From Rickettsia typhi (GTDB lineage: Bacteria > Pseudomonadota > Alphaproteobacteria > Rickettsiales > UBA1997): 41,759 nt of DNA. The DNA is taken from positions 1 to 41,759 of the forward strand of contig CAMDJZ010000009.1 in assembly GCA_945901265.1 (NCBI GenBank), in the 5' to 3' direction. The notes beneath the pieces were generated by a model that saw only the letters and a list, made by a program, of their open reading frames with translations, searched no databases and was not told where the DNA came from. Shown piece by piece: positions 23,884 through 33,512 of this stretch (positions are counted from its first letter, which is position 1; the number at the start of each line of letters is the position of its first letter). The translations under genes were made by a program, and so were the position numbers.

Positions 23884-25440
23884 ATGCGTAATTTAGTTTT
23901 TATTTTGGGTGATCAACTATCGCTTGCAATCAGCTCTTTAGAAGGTTTTGATCCAAAAAAAGATGTGGTGTTAATGGCTGAGGTTAAAGAGGAAGCGAGT
24001 TATGTTGGCCATCATAAAAAAAAATTGGTATTGATTTTTTCAGCCATGCGAATTTTCGCAAAAGAAATCGAGAATATGGGCTATAAAGTTCATTACACAA
24101 AATTAGATGATCCAAAAAATTTACATAGTTTTACCAAAGAATTAAAACAAAATATAGAAAAATATCGGCCACAAAAGGTTATAATTACAGAACCTAGCGA
24201 ATATCGAGTTTTAAAAATGTTTGATCAATTTTTTAGTGAAAACTTAATTGCATATGAAATTCGCAATGACTCACGTTTTATTGCAAGTCATCACGAATTT
24301 GCAAATTTTGCAAAAGAAAAAAAACAATTATTGATGGAAAATTTTTACCATTTAATGCGGAGAAAAACTGGTTTATTAATGGAAAAATCAGCAAAAAATT
24401 CGCAGTTAAAGCCGGTTGGTGGCAAATGGAATTATGATAAAGAAAATCGCCAATCAATGCCTAAAAACATTAGCCCCCCAGCCCTTTTGAAAATTCAAAA
24501 TAGTGAAATTGCTACAAAAATTATTGCCGATATTATTGAGTTGGTTAATAAAAAATTTTCTAAAAATTTTGGAAATACCGATAATTTTTTTTATGCAGTA
24601 GAGGCGAAGGAAGCACAAAGACAATTTGAGGATTTTGTTGAAAATCGTTTGGCAAATTTTGGAATTTATCAGGATGCAATGCGCGAAGATTTGGATTTTG
24701 GTTTTCATAGTGTTATCTCGGCTTATCTCAATATAGGTTTGCTTGATCCGCTTGTTTGTTGTAAAAAAGTTGAACAATCCTATCTGCAGGGAAATTGTGA
24801 TTTAGCAAGTGCCGAAGGTTTTATTCGTCAAATTATTGGCTGGCGAGAATATGTTCGTGGAATTTATTGGCATTTTATGCCCAATTACAAAGAGTTAAAT
24901 TATTTCGATAGTCAGCGCAATCTTTTTAAATTTTATTGGGATAGTGATAAAACCAATTTAAACTGTTTAAAAAATGTTATTAAGCAAACTCACGATAACG
25001 CATATAGCCATCATATTCAACGCTTAATGATCACTGGCAATTTTGCGTTACTTTGCGAAATTTCACCTGCACAAATTAATGAATGGTATTTAGCGGTTTA
25101 TATCGATGCTTTTGAATGGGTTGAATTGCCAAATACCCACGGTATGGCAATTTATGCCGATGGCGGAATCGTTGCTTCCAAGCCATATTGCGCAAGCGGA
25201 AATTATATTAATAAAATGTCCAATTTTTGTAAAAATTGTTTTTATGATGTAAAAAAAACCACTGGTGAAAATGCTTGTCCTTTCAATTATTTATATTGGA
25301 ATTTTTTGATAAAGCACCAAGATAAATTGAAAAAAAATGCGCGATTATTTTATCCATATGCTAATCTTGCTAGAAAAGGTAAGGAAGAAATTGATGTCAT
25401 TAAAAAATCTGCGCAAGATTTTTTTGAAAAAAATTTTTGA
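23884..25440 (+). CDS. FeS-BCP class photolyase/cryptochrome (PhrB-like)
   Basis: This 518-residue flavoprotein belongs to the prokaryotic iron-sulfur photolyase/cryptochrome group, whose known member PhrB repairs (6-4) photoproducts in light. The N-terminus (NLVFILGDQLS) and HHKKKLVLIFSAMR are typical. Four cysteines at 361, 449, 452 and 465 have the 88-3-13 spacing of the [4Fe-4S] ligands in the group. FAD-binding residues lie around SAEGFIRQIIGWREYVRG and the HHIQRLMITGNFAL segment, followed by WVELPNTHGMAIYADGG. It is divergent from the TIGR01777 gene with 145 bases between them, and is followed by a prepilin gene 122 bases downstream. A photolyase implies that this bacterium or its host is exposed to light, which is unusual for a strict intracellular parasite. 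Confidence 0.93.
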   Translation: MRNLVFILGDQLSLAISSLEGFDPKKDVVLMAEVKEEASYVGHHKKKLVLIFSAMRIFAKEIENMGYKVHYTKLDDPKNLHSFTKELKQNIEKYRPQKVIITEPSEYRVLKMFDQFFSENLIAYEIRNDSRFIASHHEFANFAKEKKQLLMENFYHLMRRKTGLLMEKSAKNSQLKPVGGKWNYDKENRQSMPKNISPPALLKIQNSEIATKIIADIIELVNKKFSKNFGNTDNFFYAVEAKEAQRQFEDFVENRLANFGIYQDAMREDLDFGFHSVISAYLNIGLLDPLVCCKKVEQSYLQGNCDLASAEGFIRQIIGWREYVRGIYWHFMPNYKELNYFDSQRNLFKFYWDSDKTNLNCLKNVIKQTHDNAYSHHIQRLMITGNFALLCEISPAQINEWYLAVYIDAFEWVELPNTHGMAIYADGGIVASKPYCASGNYINKMSNFCKNCFYDVKKTTGENACPFNYLYWNFLIKHQDKLKKNARLFYPYANLARKGKEEIDVIKKSAQDFFEKNF

Positions 25441-25562
25441 ATTTTTAGACAATGTCCTCAAGCAATCTAAATAAAAATACTTTTGAAATTTTACTTTGCC
25501 TTTTTGACAATTTAATTATTTTTTATTAATTAATTTCTACAAAATTTTTCTATAATTTTTCT

Positions 25563-26390
25563 ATGAAAAAAAATAACGCTTTTTCTTTAATTGAACTTTC
25601 AATTGTTATTTTAATTATCGGTATTCTTGTTGCTGGAGTAACGCAAAGTTCAAGATTGATTAAGGAATTCAAAACTCAAACCCTTCGTCAACTTGTCAAT
25701 AATTCTCCAGTTAACAGTATCAAAGATTTAGTTTTATGGCTTGAGACAACCCAAGCGGAAAGTCTAGTCGAAGCGGAAGCGCAAGATGGCGCAACTATCA
25801 ATCAATGGTTTGATATGAATAAATTTACCACTAACAAAGTAACGGCAATTTCATATAACGCTAAAGCTATTTATCGTGCAAATGGCATCAACAATATTGC
25901 GGCTATTTACTTTAATGGTAGTGGTTGGTTTGAAGTTGGTGTAAGTGCAACAAATAATAACACCAAAACAATTTTTGTAGTTTTGATGAATCAAAATACT
26001 AATCAAAGAAATTATGTTTTTGATAATACAACATGCACGCAATTTTGTTTCATCGTTGAATCAAATACATCTTCCGCAGGACATATGCATGCTGGAGCCT
26101 CGAATTTTCAGGGTAATTTCCAATTAAAAAAACCATATATTGTTACGCTAATTTATAATGGCGCAAATTCATTTTTTAGAAATAACGGTACGCAAAATGC
26201 CATCGGCAATACAGGAACTAATCCCTTCCCAAGCAATATTAGATTGGCAACTTCTTGCCTGCCTTTTGCTAACGAAAGTTTCATTGGTCACATTGGCGAA
26301 GTTATTATTTTTGATCGCGTTTTGAAAGTAGATGAATATCAAGATGTTGAAAAATATTTATCAACAAAATGGGCAATAAAACTTAGTTAA
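25563..26390 (+). CDS. Prepilin-like protein with LamG-like domain (intact paralogue)
   Basis: The protein opens with a short positively charged leader MKKNNA, predicted to be cut before Phe by the prepilin peptidase, with Ala instead of the usual Gly at -1 and Glu at +5. The first mature 27 residues are identical to those of the paralogue at 4123, although 15 of the 27 codons differ at synonymous positions, so the identity is kept by selection. The 275-residue body resembles a LamG/concanavalin domain: LVLWLETTQ, INQWFDMN, NIAAIYFNGSGWF, then GEVIIFDRVLKVDEYQDVEKYL at the C-terminus. LamG domains often bind carbohydrate. It could be a minor pilin or pseudopilin displaying an adhesin head. 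No assembly genes are adjacent. Confidence 0.88.
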   Translation: MKKNNAFSLIELSIVILIIGILVAGVTQSSRLIKEFKTQTLRQLVNNSPVNSIKDLVLWLETTQAESLVEAEAQDGATINQWFDMNKFTTNKVTAISYNAKAIYRANGINNIAAIYFNGSGWFEVGVSATNNNTKTIFVVLMNQNTNQRNYVFDNTTCTQFCFIVESNTSSAGHMHAGASNFQGNFQLKKPYIVTLIYNGANSFFRNNGTQNAIGNTGTNPFPSNIRLATSCLPFANESFIGHIGEVIIFDRVLKVDEYQDVEKYLSTKWAIKLS

Positions 26391-26434
26391 AACAAAAATA
26401 ATTTTAGCGGAAGAAATTCATTAATACCAAATTA

Positions 26435-26575
26435 ATAAATTAAATTTGCTAATGCAAATTTAGCTTAGATTTGAATCGCTTCACGGCAAATGAATTGCCG
26501 TATACGCGATGGGTTTTTTTTATAGATTTTACCTTCGAGTTCATCTTCGAGTGATAGTTTTTTATTGGAAATAGT
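26435..26575. repeat. Full-length copy of the nested-hairpin repeat
   Basis: It begins with the hairpin AAATTTGC-TAAT-GCAAATTT (26442-26461). A nested structure follows: outer arms ATCGC (26475-26479) and GCGAT (26506-26510), inner arms ACGGCAA (26483-26489) and TTGCCGT (26495-26501). The tail includes ACCTTCGAG and GTGATAGTTTTTTATTGG. The same order occurs at 636-774 and, decayed, at 19465-19587. It lies between the prepilin gene and dut, two genes that face each other. Confidence 0.88.
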
Positions 26576-26619
26576 TTAATTAAAATAAATGAACTAAATT
26601 TAATTTTAAGATAAAATAG

Positions 26620-27063
26620 TTAAACCCCAGTTGAGCCAAATCCACCTTTGCCTCGCAAGGTTTCGTCTAAATCATTAACCTCGACAATTTCAGCTTGTTC
26701 ATATTTGCTGATAACCATTTGTGCAATTCTCATGCCTTTACTTACAATAAAATCATCCTTGCCGTGATTAATAAGAATAACGCAAATTTCTCCGCGATAA
26801 TCGCAATCTATGGTTCCAGGGGTGTTTAAAACAGTGATCCCATTTTTTAATGCAAGACCAGATCTCGGGCGGATTTGGGCTTCGTAACCTTTTTCTAAAG
26901 CAATTGCAATGCCGGTTTTTATTAATTTGCTTTCATGTGGTTTGATAATGATATCTTCATTTATTCCAGCGAGTAAATCCATACCAGCACTACCCGAAGT
27001 TTCGTATTTTGGAAGAGCTAGGCCTTGTGAATTATCTAATTTTTTTATTTTTAGAATTGTCAT
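26620..27063 (-). CDS. dut: Deoxyuridine 5'-triphosphate nucleotidohydrolase
   Basis: dUTPase hydrolyses dUTP to dUMP, keeping uracil out of DNA and feeding dTMP synthesis. The 147 residues form a standard trimeric enzyme with all five motifs: SAGMDL, PRSGLA, the [11 protein letters not shown] region with the catalytic Asp, RIAQMVI, and the C-terminal phosphate-clamping [10 protein letters not shown]. It is divergent from petA with 164 bases between the starts, and its end faces the repeat at 26435-26575. Likely monocistronic. Confidence 0.97.
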   Translation of the reverse strand: MTILKIKKLDNSQGLALPKYETSGSAGMDLLAGINEDIIIKPHESKLIKTGIAIALEKGYEAQIRPRSGLALKNGITVLNTPGTIDCDYRGEICVILINHGKDDFIVSKGMRIAQMVISKYEQAEIVEVNDLDETLRGKGGFGSTGV

Positions 27064-27227
27064 TTTGCTTTGATTATATTGTTAAAAAAGTCTTTGGATA
27101 AAATTATTTACTTTAAAATTTTATTAGATTTTAAATTTTAAAGTTATTAAATTGGATTTTAAAGATAAAAAAAGAGAATTTTTTTATTCAAAATAAAAAT
27201 AATTTTATTAAAATTAATTAAGAATTA

Positions 27228-27836
27228 ATGGCAGATAATAATTTTAAACAACAAAATAATCTAGGGCAAGATAATCTAGGGCAAAATCAAATTTCGAGCG
27301 AAGAAAATAAAAATATTACTCAAGAAGTTAAAGACGAAGCTCGCCGTAAATTACTTAAAAATACCGCCTATGCAACTGCCGGTATTGGCTTGGCGTGCGC
27401 AATTTTACCTTTTATTGACAGTATGAATCCTTCTAAGGATGTACAGGCTTTAGCTTCAATCGATGTTGATATTTCTAATATAAAAGTTGGTGAAGAAAAA
27501 AAAGTGATGTGGCGTGGAAAGCCAATTTTCGTTAAAAGAAGAACCCCTCAAGAGATTAGTGATGCACAAAAAGTTGAGTTAGCGGAATTAAAAGATCCTC
27601 AAGCCGATTCAGATCGCGTTAAAAAAGGCAAAGAAGAATGGTTAATTACAATTGGAATTTGCACGCATTTGGGTTGCGTTCCAATTGGAGGGCAGGGAGA
27701 TTACAAGGGCTGGTTTTGTCCATGTCACGGCTCGCAATATGATACTTCTGCAAGAATTCGAAAAGGTCCGGCACCAAAAAATTTAGAAATTCCGCCTTAT
27801 GAATTCATTAATGATAAAACAATAAAAATTGGATAA
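27228..27836 (+). CDS. petA: Ubiquinol-cytochrome c reductase, Rieske iron-sulfur subunit
   Basis: This is the [2Fe-2S] subunit of the bc1 complex (complex III), carrying electrons from ubiquinol to cytochrome c1. The cluster ligands are in CTHLGC (145-150) and CPCHG (164-168). A twin-arginine-like segment (EARRKLLKN) precedes the single membrane anchor (about 46-64), as expected for a Tat-exported Rieske protein. The N-terminal 35 residues are an Asn/Gln-rich extension containing a small duplication ([11 protein letters not shown]) that is also visible in the DNA. It is the first gene of petABC; its stop is one base before the petB ATG. Confidence 0.97.
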   Translation: MADNNFKQQNNLGQDNLGQNQISSEENKNITQEVKDEARRKLLKNTAYATAGIGLACAILPFIDSMNPSKDVQALASIDVDISNIKVGEEKKVMWRGKPIFVKRRTPQEISDAQKVELAELKDPQADSDRVKKGKEEWLITIGICTHLGCVPIGGQGDYKGWFCPCHGSQYDTSARIRKGPAPKNLEIPPYEFINDKTIKIG

Positions 27837-27837
27837 A

Positions 27838-29151
27838 ATGTCACAAAATTCCCCCTATGACCATGATGATAAAAAGCTTACGCCAAAGCAAGAAATCGAG
27901 CTATTTCACTCTATTGAAAATGATGTCGATACATCGATTACCCAAACTTCAAAATTAGCTGGATGGATTAATGATCGTTTACCAATAATTGCCTCGCTTG
28001 AAAATACTTTAAAAAAACATCCTTATCCAAAAAATCTTAGCTATTGGTGGAATTTCGGTTCGATTGCTGGAATTGCTTTGGTTATTCAGATTTTATCGGG
28101 ATTATTTTTGGCGATGCATTATGTTCCAAATACTCAGCACGCTTTTGATTCGGTTGAACATATCATGCGTGATGTTAATTATGGCTGGTTGATTCGTTAT
28201 ATTCATGCGGTTGGTGCGTCAATGTTCTTTGTTGCACTCTACGCTCATATTATTCGCGGACTTTATTACGGATCATATAAAGCGCCTCGTGAGATTTTAT
28301 GGTGGATTGGTATAATCATTTTTCTACTTACAATGGCAACGGCTTTCATGGGCTATGTTTTACCTTGGGGACAAATGAGTTTTTGGGGAGCGACGGTTAT
28401 TACAAATTTATTTTCGGCAATACCGGTTATTGGTAAATCAATTGTTGAATGGTTATGGGGCGGGTATTCAGTTGATAACCCAACCTTAAATCGTTTTTTT
28501 GTTTTGCACTTTCTTATGCCATTTTTGATTGTAGGGGTTGTATTATTGCATCTTCTTGCTTTAAATACAGCTGGGTCCAACAATCCCACAGGAGTGCCAA
28601 TCAAAACTAAAAAAGACGCAATTCCATTTCATCCATATTTCACAATTAAGGATCTTGTTGGGTTTGCGGTTTTCTTTTTAATTTTTGGTTATTTTTTATT
28701 TTTCTATCCAAACGCTCTAGGCCACCCCGATAATTATATCCCAGCTAATCCACTTGTAACGCCAACTCACATCGTTCCTGAATGGTATTTTTTACCATTT
28801 TATGCAATTTTGCGTGCAGTTCCTGACAAGTTAGGTGGCGTGTTAATGATGTTTGGAGCGATTATTTTATTATTTTTCCTACCATTTCTTGATCGCTCTA
28901 AAGTTAGATCGGGAGCCTATCGTCCATTATTTAAAAAATTCTTTTATGTTTTTGTAATAAATTTTATTTTTTTAGGATGGTTGGGAAAATCTCCAGCAGA
29001 GGGTTGGTACATATGGGCTTCTAGACTTACAACTTTTTATTATTACGCATATTTTTTATTAATTCTCCCATTCTTACCGAGGTTTGAAAAAGTTTTGCAA
29101 TTGCCAAAATCAGTTGATGAGCACTATCAAGAGTCTCATAAAAAACATTAA
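27838..29151 (+). CDS. petB: Ubiquinol-cytochrome c reductase, cytochrome b subunit
   Basis: Cytochrome b carries the two b haems and the quinol and quinone sites of complex III. I use the ATG at 27838, one base after the petA stop; a TTG three codons upstream would overlap petA. The 437 residues include a 45-residue soluble N-terminal extension not found in the shortest homologues. Haem-binding histidines occur as pairs 14 apart ([10 protein letters not shown]...YAH and LHFLMPFL...LLH). The Qo-site PEWY motif is in [10 protein letters not shown]. About eight membrane helices are evident. It is translationally coupled to petA, with petC 67 bases further on. Confidence 0.97.
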   Translation: MSQNSPYDHDDKKLTPKQEIELFHSIENDVDTSITQTSKLAGWINDRLPIIASLENTLKKHPYPKNLSYWWNFGSIAGIALVIQILSGLFLAMHYVPNTQHAFDSVEHIMRDVNYGWLIRYIHAVGASMFFVALYAHIIRGLYYGSYKAPREILWWIGIIIFLLTMATAFMGYVLPWGQMSFWGATVITNLFSAIPVIGKSIVEWLWGGYSVDNPTLNRFFVLHFLMPFLIVGVVLLHLLALNTAGSNNPTGVPIKTKKDAIPFHPYFTIKDLVGFAVFFLIFGYFLFFYPNALGHPDNYIPANPLVTPTHIVPEWYFLPFYAILRAVPDKLGGVLMMFGAIILLFFLPFLDRSKVRSGAYRPLFKKFFYVFVINFIFLGWLGKSPAEGWYIWASRLTTFYYYAYFLLILPFLPRFEKVLQLPKSVDEHYQESHKKH

Positions 29152-29218
29152 TTTGACAACATAATCTATTCTACTATAAACAAGTAAGAATTAATTTTTT
29201 AAAAATATTTAAACAAGA

Positions 29219-29998
29219 ATGAATAAAATTATTTTAATTTGTTTATTATTATTTTCTAATCTTGTATTGGCAAATAATCCTGAAAATAACAATGAACTTG
29301 CAACAACGGCTCTTCATCCTAAAAAAATAAAATGGGAATTTGAAGGAATTTTTGGAAGATTTGATCGCGCTTCAATTCAGCGTGGATATCAAGTATATCG
29401 CGAAGTTTGTTCAGCATGTCACGCCATGAAGCAAGTTTCTTTTCGAAATCTTGAGCAAATTGGTTTTAGCGAAAAAGAAATTAAGCAAATAGCTAGTGAA
29501 TATCTGGTCGCTGATGGCCCTAATGATGAAGGCGAAATGTTTGAAAGAGCAGGTTTACCTTCTGATAAATTTGTTTCGCCATATGCTAATGAGCAATCGG
29601 CTAGATCAGCAAATGGTGGCGCATATCCACCTGATTTATCCTTGATTATCAAGGCAAGACACGATGGCGCTAATTATGTTTATTCATTGCTAACTGGTTA
29701 TAAGGAAGCACCAGATGGCTTTAATCTTGTGAGTGGTAAAAATTATAATCAATATTTTGAGGGAAGACAAATCTCAATGCCTCCGCCAATTCTTGAAGAT
29801 CAGCAAGTTGATTATAAAGATGGAACCTACGCAACTAAGGAACAAATGATTAGTGATGTTGTTAATTTTTTACATTTCTCAGCTGAAATGGAAATGGAGC
29901 AACGTAAAAAAATGGGAGTTAGAACAATGCTTTTCCTATTGATTTTATTGGTTATTCTGGTTATGGCTAAAAGAGCCATTTGGCAAAAAGTTAAATAA
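29219..29998 (+). CDS. petC: Ubiquinol-cytochrome c reductase, cytochrome c1 subunit
   Basis: Cytochrome c1 takes electrons from the Rieske protein and passes them to soluble cytochrome c. A signal peptide ([18 protein letters not shown]) is followed by the periplasmic domain with haem motif CSACH (64-68). The Met ligand is probably in the QISMPPPI segment. A C-terminal membrane anchor ([18 protein letters not shown]) is present. The 259 residues are typical. It is the last pet gene; nuoE begins nine bases after its stop codon. Confidence 0.97.
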   Translation: MNKIILICLLLFSNLVLANNPENNNELATTALHPKKIKWEFEGIFGRFDRASIQRGYQVYREVCSACHAMKQVSFRNLEQIGFSEKEIKQIASEYLVADGPNDEGEMFERAGLPSDKFVSPYANEQSARSANGGAYPPDLSLIIKARHDGANYVYSLLTGYKEAPDGFNLVSGKNYNQYFEGRQISMPPPILEDQQVDYKDGTYATKEQMISDVVNFLHFSAEMEMEQRKKMGVRTMLFLLILLVILVMAKRAIWQKVK

Positions 29999-30006
29999 AT
30001 TTTATT

Positions 30007-30513
30007 ATGAGTTTTGAATTTACCGAACAAAATAAAAAAAAAGTTGCAGAGATTTTGCAAAAATATCCTAATGATCGCAAGAAGTCTGCAGTTATGCCGC
30101 TATTGGATCTTGCACAACGTCAAAATTATAATTGGCTTTCTAAAAATGCCATTGAACATGTTGCTAATTTACTTGAAATGCCAGAAATTAAAGTTTATGA
30201 AATTGCTAGTTTTTATACGATGTATAATTTAAAACCAGTCGGAAAATATCTTCTGCAATTCTGCAAAACCACACCTTGCATGCTCAGAGGAATTGATCAA
30301 ATAATCAAAGATTGTGAAAAGAAACTAGGTATTAAGATGGATGAAACTACAATTGATGGCTTATTTACGTTTAAAGAAGTCGAGTGTCTAGGAGCTTGCG
30401 TCAATGCTCCAATTGTGCAAATCAATGATAATTATGCTGAGGATTTAACTTCAGAAAAATTTTTATCAATTATCGAAGATCTAAAATCTGGAAAAGAATT
30501 TAAAGTTAATTAA
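30007..30513 (+). CDS. nuoE: NADH-quinone oxidoreductase subunit E
   Basis: NuoE is the 24-kDa peripheral subunit of complex I carrying the N1a [2Fe-2S] cluster. The four ligands fit the family pattern: Cys86 and Cys91 in [10 protein letters not shown], Cys127 and Cys131 in [10 protein letters not shown]. The 168-residue length is normal, with a helical N-terminal half ([17 protein letters not shown]) and a thioredoxin-like C-terminal half. It sits nine bases after petC on the same strand with no other nuo gene in the window. It is therefore probably co-transcribed with the bc1 operon instead of with complex I genes. Confidence 0.95.
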   Translation: MSFEFTEQNKKKVAEILQKYPNDRKKSAVMPLLDLAQRQNYNWLSKNAIEHVANLLEMPEIKVYEIASFYTMYNLKPVGKYLLQFCKTTPCMLRGIDQIIKDCEKKLGIKMDETTIDGLFTFKEVECLGACVNAPIVQINDNYAEDLTSEKFLSIIEDLKSGKEFKVN

Positions 30514-30608
30514 ATAAAATTATTTTAAATAACTTTACTTAAGTTTGCATTAATTTTCTGGTAAGTCATTCCTAATCGTGGTGTTTATAGGATATTTATT
30601 TTCTTATC

Positions 30609-32273
30609 TTATTTCTTTTTAGCTCTAGAAACCAAGGACTTATTACCACCAGATTGGCTTTGAAAAATGTGCAGAACCTTCTCGGCAGTTTCAAATGGTA
30701 CGGCGAAAAAGGAGAAACTATCCATAACTTTAACATCATCGATTTGGCGTTGACTGACACCGGTTTCGCGTTCAATATATTCAACTAATTTTCGTGGATC
30801 CATATTATCATTTCGGCCTTTAGCGATAAATAATCTTGCCGTTCCTTTACTATCAACATAGCCCCTATTATCTTGATCACCTTGGCGATAATTATTTGAA
30901 GGACGATCATCATATGAAGAATCCCTATTTTTTTTATAAGCACCAGCTTCATTAATTTCATTATAACTTTTTATACTTAACTCATCCTTGAAAGCTAATT
31001 TTAGTAAAGCCGAAAGAACGGTTGCTGGATCTGGATTCTCATCTAAGATTTCCTTGGCAATATTTTGTAAATTATTAAAATCTCCGCTATTAATAATCTC
31101 AGTTAATGAATTTTTTATACGTTGTTTTTTGCTTTCAATTACTTCGGCAACATTAGGAACTTTTTGTTTAGTAATTTTAGCATTAGCAATGCGTTGAATA
31201 GAAATTAATTTACGATACTCAGACGGGGTGATTAAAGTAATGGCAATACCGCTTTTACCAGCTCTTCCTGTTCTTCCTATGCGATGAACATAGCTTTCTG
31301 GATCTTGTGGTAAAGAATAATTTATAACATGGGTAAGGTTATCAATATCTATTCCTCGCGCTGCAACATCAGTTGCAACTAGAGTAGTGATTTGTTTGCT
31401 GCGAAATTTTTGTAAAACTTTCTCTCTTTGTCCTTGCGATAAATCACCATGAATTGCTTCGGCTCTAGATCCTCTATTGTATAGCTTATGAGCGATTTCA
31501 TCAGCATCAACTTTTGTGCGACAAAAAATCAAACCATAAAAACTTTCTTCAACATCAATTATTCGAAATAATGCTTCGAATTTATCAGATTGCGCAACTT
31601 CAAAATAAATTTGTTGAATGTTGCTTGAGCCAATTTTATCGTTAACAACCGCAATAACTTCGTAATCATGCATGTATTTTTTTGCAAGGCGTTCAATATG
31701 TGAAGGCATGGTTGCTGAAAATAAAACGGTACGGCGAGTTTTTGGAGAGGTTTGTAAAATCTTTTCAATATCTTCAACAAAGCCCATATTAAGCATTTCA
31801 TCAGCTTCATCAAGAACCACAAAAGATACTTTACTAATATCTAGAGTTTTACGATCAAGGTGATCAATTATTCTTCCTGGAGTTCCAACAACAATATCAA
31901 CTCCGCGATTTAAGCGTGAAATTTGGCGTTCAATTGGCTGTCCACCATATACCGCAATGATTGAAACTTTTTGAACTTCAGCAAAAGAACTTAATTCTTC
32001 AGTAACTTGAATTGCTAATTCACGAGTTGGAACCAAAATTAAAGCTTGAACTTTTTTCCCTTGGGGGACGATTTTCTCAATAATTGGAATACCGAATGCA
32101 CCGGTTTTTCCAGTTCCGGTTTGAGCCTTCCCAATTAAATCCTTCTTATTATCAAGTAAAAATGGAATGGCTTTTGCTTGAATGGGTGTTGGCTCTTCAA
32201 AGCCCTTTTTTCTAAGGCATTCGATCATTGCATCTGAGAGACCTAAATCACGAAATTTTGTTAAATTTGACAT
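30609..32273 (-). CDS. DEAD-box RNA helicase with DbpA-type RNA-binding domain
   Basis: This ATP-dependent RNA helicase of 554 residues probably acts in ribosome assembly or RNA decay, as CsdA/DeaD does. All core motifs are present: AQTGTGKT (50-57), PTRELA, GTPGR, LDEADEML, SATMP, ARGIDID and HRIGRTGR. A charged linker with a short asparagine/aspartate-rich stretch leads to a C-terminal DbpA/CsdA RNA-binding domain (TARLFIAKGRNDNMDPRKLVEY...). The final lysine-rich tail (SRAKKK) is basic. It converges with nuoE. DeaD is the likely counterpart, but DbpA or another paralogue cannot be excluded by eye. Confidence 0.93.
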   Translation of the reverse strand: MSNLTKFRDLGLSDAMIECLRKKGFEEPTPIQAKAIPFLLDNKKDLIGKAQTGTGKTGAFGIPIIEKIVPQGKKVQALILVPTRELAIQVTEELSSFAEVQKVSIIAVYGGQPIERQISRLNRGVDIVVGTPGRIIDHLDRKTLDISKVSFVVLDEADEMLNMGFVEDIEKILQTSPKTRRTVLFSATMPSHIERLAKKYMHDYEVIAVVNDKIGSSNIQQIYFEVAQSDKFEALFRIIDVEESFYGLIFCRTKVDADEIAHKLYNRGSRAEAIHGDLSQGQREKVLQKFRSKQITTLVATDVAARGIDIDNLTHVINYSLPQDPESYVHRIGRTGRAGKSGIAITLITPSEYRKLISIQRIANAKITKQKVPNVAEVIESKKQRIKNSLTEIINSGDFNNLQNIAKEILDENPDPATVLSALLKLAFKDELSIKSYNEINEAGAYKKNRDSSYDDRPSNNYRQGDQDNRGYVDSKGTARLFIAKGRNDNMDPRKLVEYIERETGVSQRQIDDVKVMDSFSFFAVPFETAEKVLHIFQSQSGGNKSLVSRAKKK

Positions 32274-32386
32274 GTATATTGTATTAAATTTTTAAAATAT
32301 TTTCCAGTATTGTAGCGGTTTGTCTTTTATTGTAAAGTATTAAATTTTTATTTATGTTATTTGTTTTTAACAGTAGTAATTTACTT

Positions 32387-33463
32387 TTATTGTAAATTAT
32401 CAATTCCTATTGCTTGTTTAATATTATTAAAGCCATCATTAATGAGGAGTTTACTTAGGTCTTTTTTGATCTTTTCAACCAAGCTGAATCCTTGAAATAT
32501 AAAGGCTGAATAAATTTGCACAAGCGAAGCACCGCAGCGAATTTTTTGATATGCATCCTGCGCATTGAAAATTCCCCCAACTCCAATCAAAGGAATTTTT
32601 CCGTTAGTAAATTTATAGAAATTTTTTAATACTTCATTAGACTGATCAAATAGAGGTTTGCCACTAAGTCCACCAATCTCATTAGCATATTGACTTTGTA
32701 AATTGAAATTACGATTAATCGTGGTATTGCTAACAATTATTCCGGAAATTTGTGAATCAGCAACAATTTCTGCTATTGACTGTTGTTGTTTAATATCTAA
32801 GTCAGGAGCTATTTTAAGAAGGATTGGGGTGTTTTTATTTGTCAAAATTTGCAATTGTTTTTTTTGATTATCAATTGCCGATAAAAATTCTTTCAATTGT
32901 TTTTCATTTTGTAAATCACGAAGATTTTTGGTGTTGGGTGAGGATATGTTAATGGTCAAGTAATCGGCATATTGATAAAATTTAGACATGAGCTCAATAT
33001 AGTCAATTATCGCATTGTCAGTTTCTTTATTTTTACCAATATTAACGCCAAGAATTTTATTAAAATGCGGTTTTGTTTTAAGGAGATTTTGTAAAAAAAT
33101 TTCTGAACCTAAATTGTTAAATCCTAGACGATTGATTAAGGCTTGATCTTTAGTTAAACGAAAAATTCGTGGTTTTTCATTGCCAGTTTGGGCTTTTGGG
33201 GTAACGGTTCCAACTTCAATAAAACCAAATCCAAATTTTTGAATGTTAAGGGCTATTTCACAATTTTTATCGAAACCTGCACTAAGTCCAATTGGGCTAG
33301 CAAAATCAAGATCAAATATTTTATTTTGTAAATTATTATAATTTTTTTCGTAGGTTAAAATTGTTGAAAAACGTGGAAAATATTTTAAAAAGTTAATAGC
33401 TAGATTATGCGCTGATTCAGGGTCGAGTTGAAAAATAAGTGGACGAAAAATTTTATAAATCAT
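32387..33463 (-). CDS. pyrD: Dihydroorotate dehydrogenase (quinone), class 2
   Basis: This membrane-associated flavoenzyme oxidises dihydroorotate to orotate in pyrimidine synthesis and passes electrons to quinone. The 358 residues include the class 2 N-terminal helix (IFRPLIFQLDPESAHNLAI) for membrane and quinone contact. SAGFDKN, the NISSPNTKNLRDLQ region, KIAPDL, the SNTT segment and the FMN-phosphate loop GVGGI are all present. It is 49 bases from dapD on the same strand, possibly the last gene of a hemD-hemX-hemY-dapD-pyrD run. De novo pyrimidine synthesis is missing in Rickettsia but present in several other Rickettsiales families. Confidence 0.97.
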   Translation of the reverse strand: MIYKIFRPLIFQLDPESAHNLAINFLKYFPRFSTILTYEKNYNNLQNKIFDLDFASPIGLSAGFDKNCEIALNIQKFGFGFIEVGTVTPKAQTGNEKPRIFRLTKDQALINRLGFNNLGSEIFLQNLLKTKPHFNKILGVNIGKNKETDNAIIDYIELMSKFYQYADYLTINISSPNTKNLRDLQNEKQLKEFLSAIDNQKKQLQILTNKNTPILLKIAPDLDIKQQQSIAEIVADSQISGIIVSNTTINRNFNLQSQYANEIGGLSGKPLFDQSNEVLKNFYKFTNGKIPLIGVGGIFNAQDAYQKIRCGASLVQIYSAFIFQGFSLVEKIKKDLSKLLINDGFNNIKQAIGIDNLQ

Positions 33464-33512
33464 ATTAATTATTAATTTCTGATATTAAATATAAAGCAAT
33501 AATTTTGCTAAT

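Noticed and set aside
27829-27837. TTG start for cytochrome b overlapping petA
   Set aside because: An ATG three codons later lies one base after the petA stop and is the simpler coupled start.
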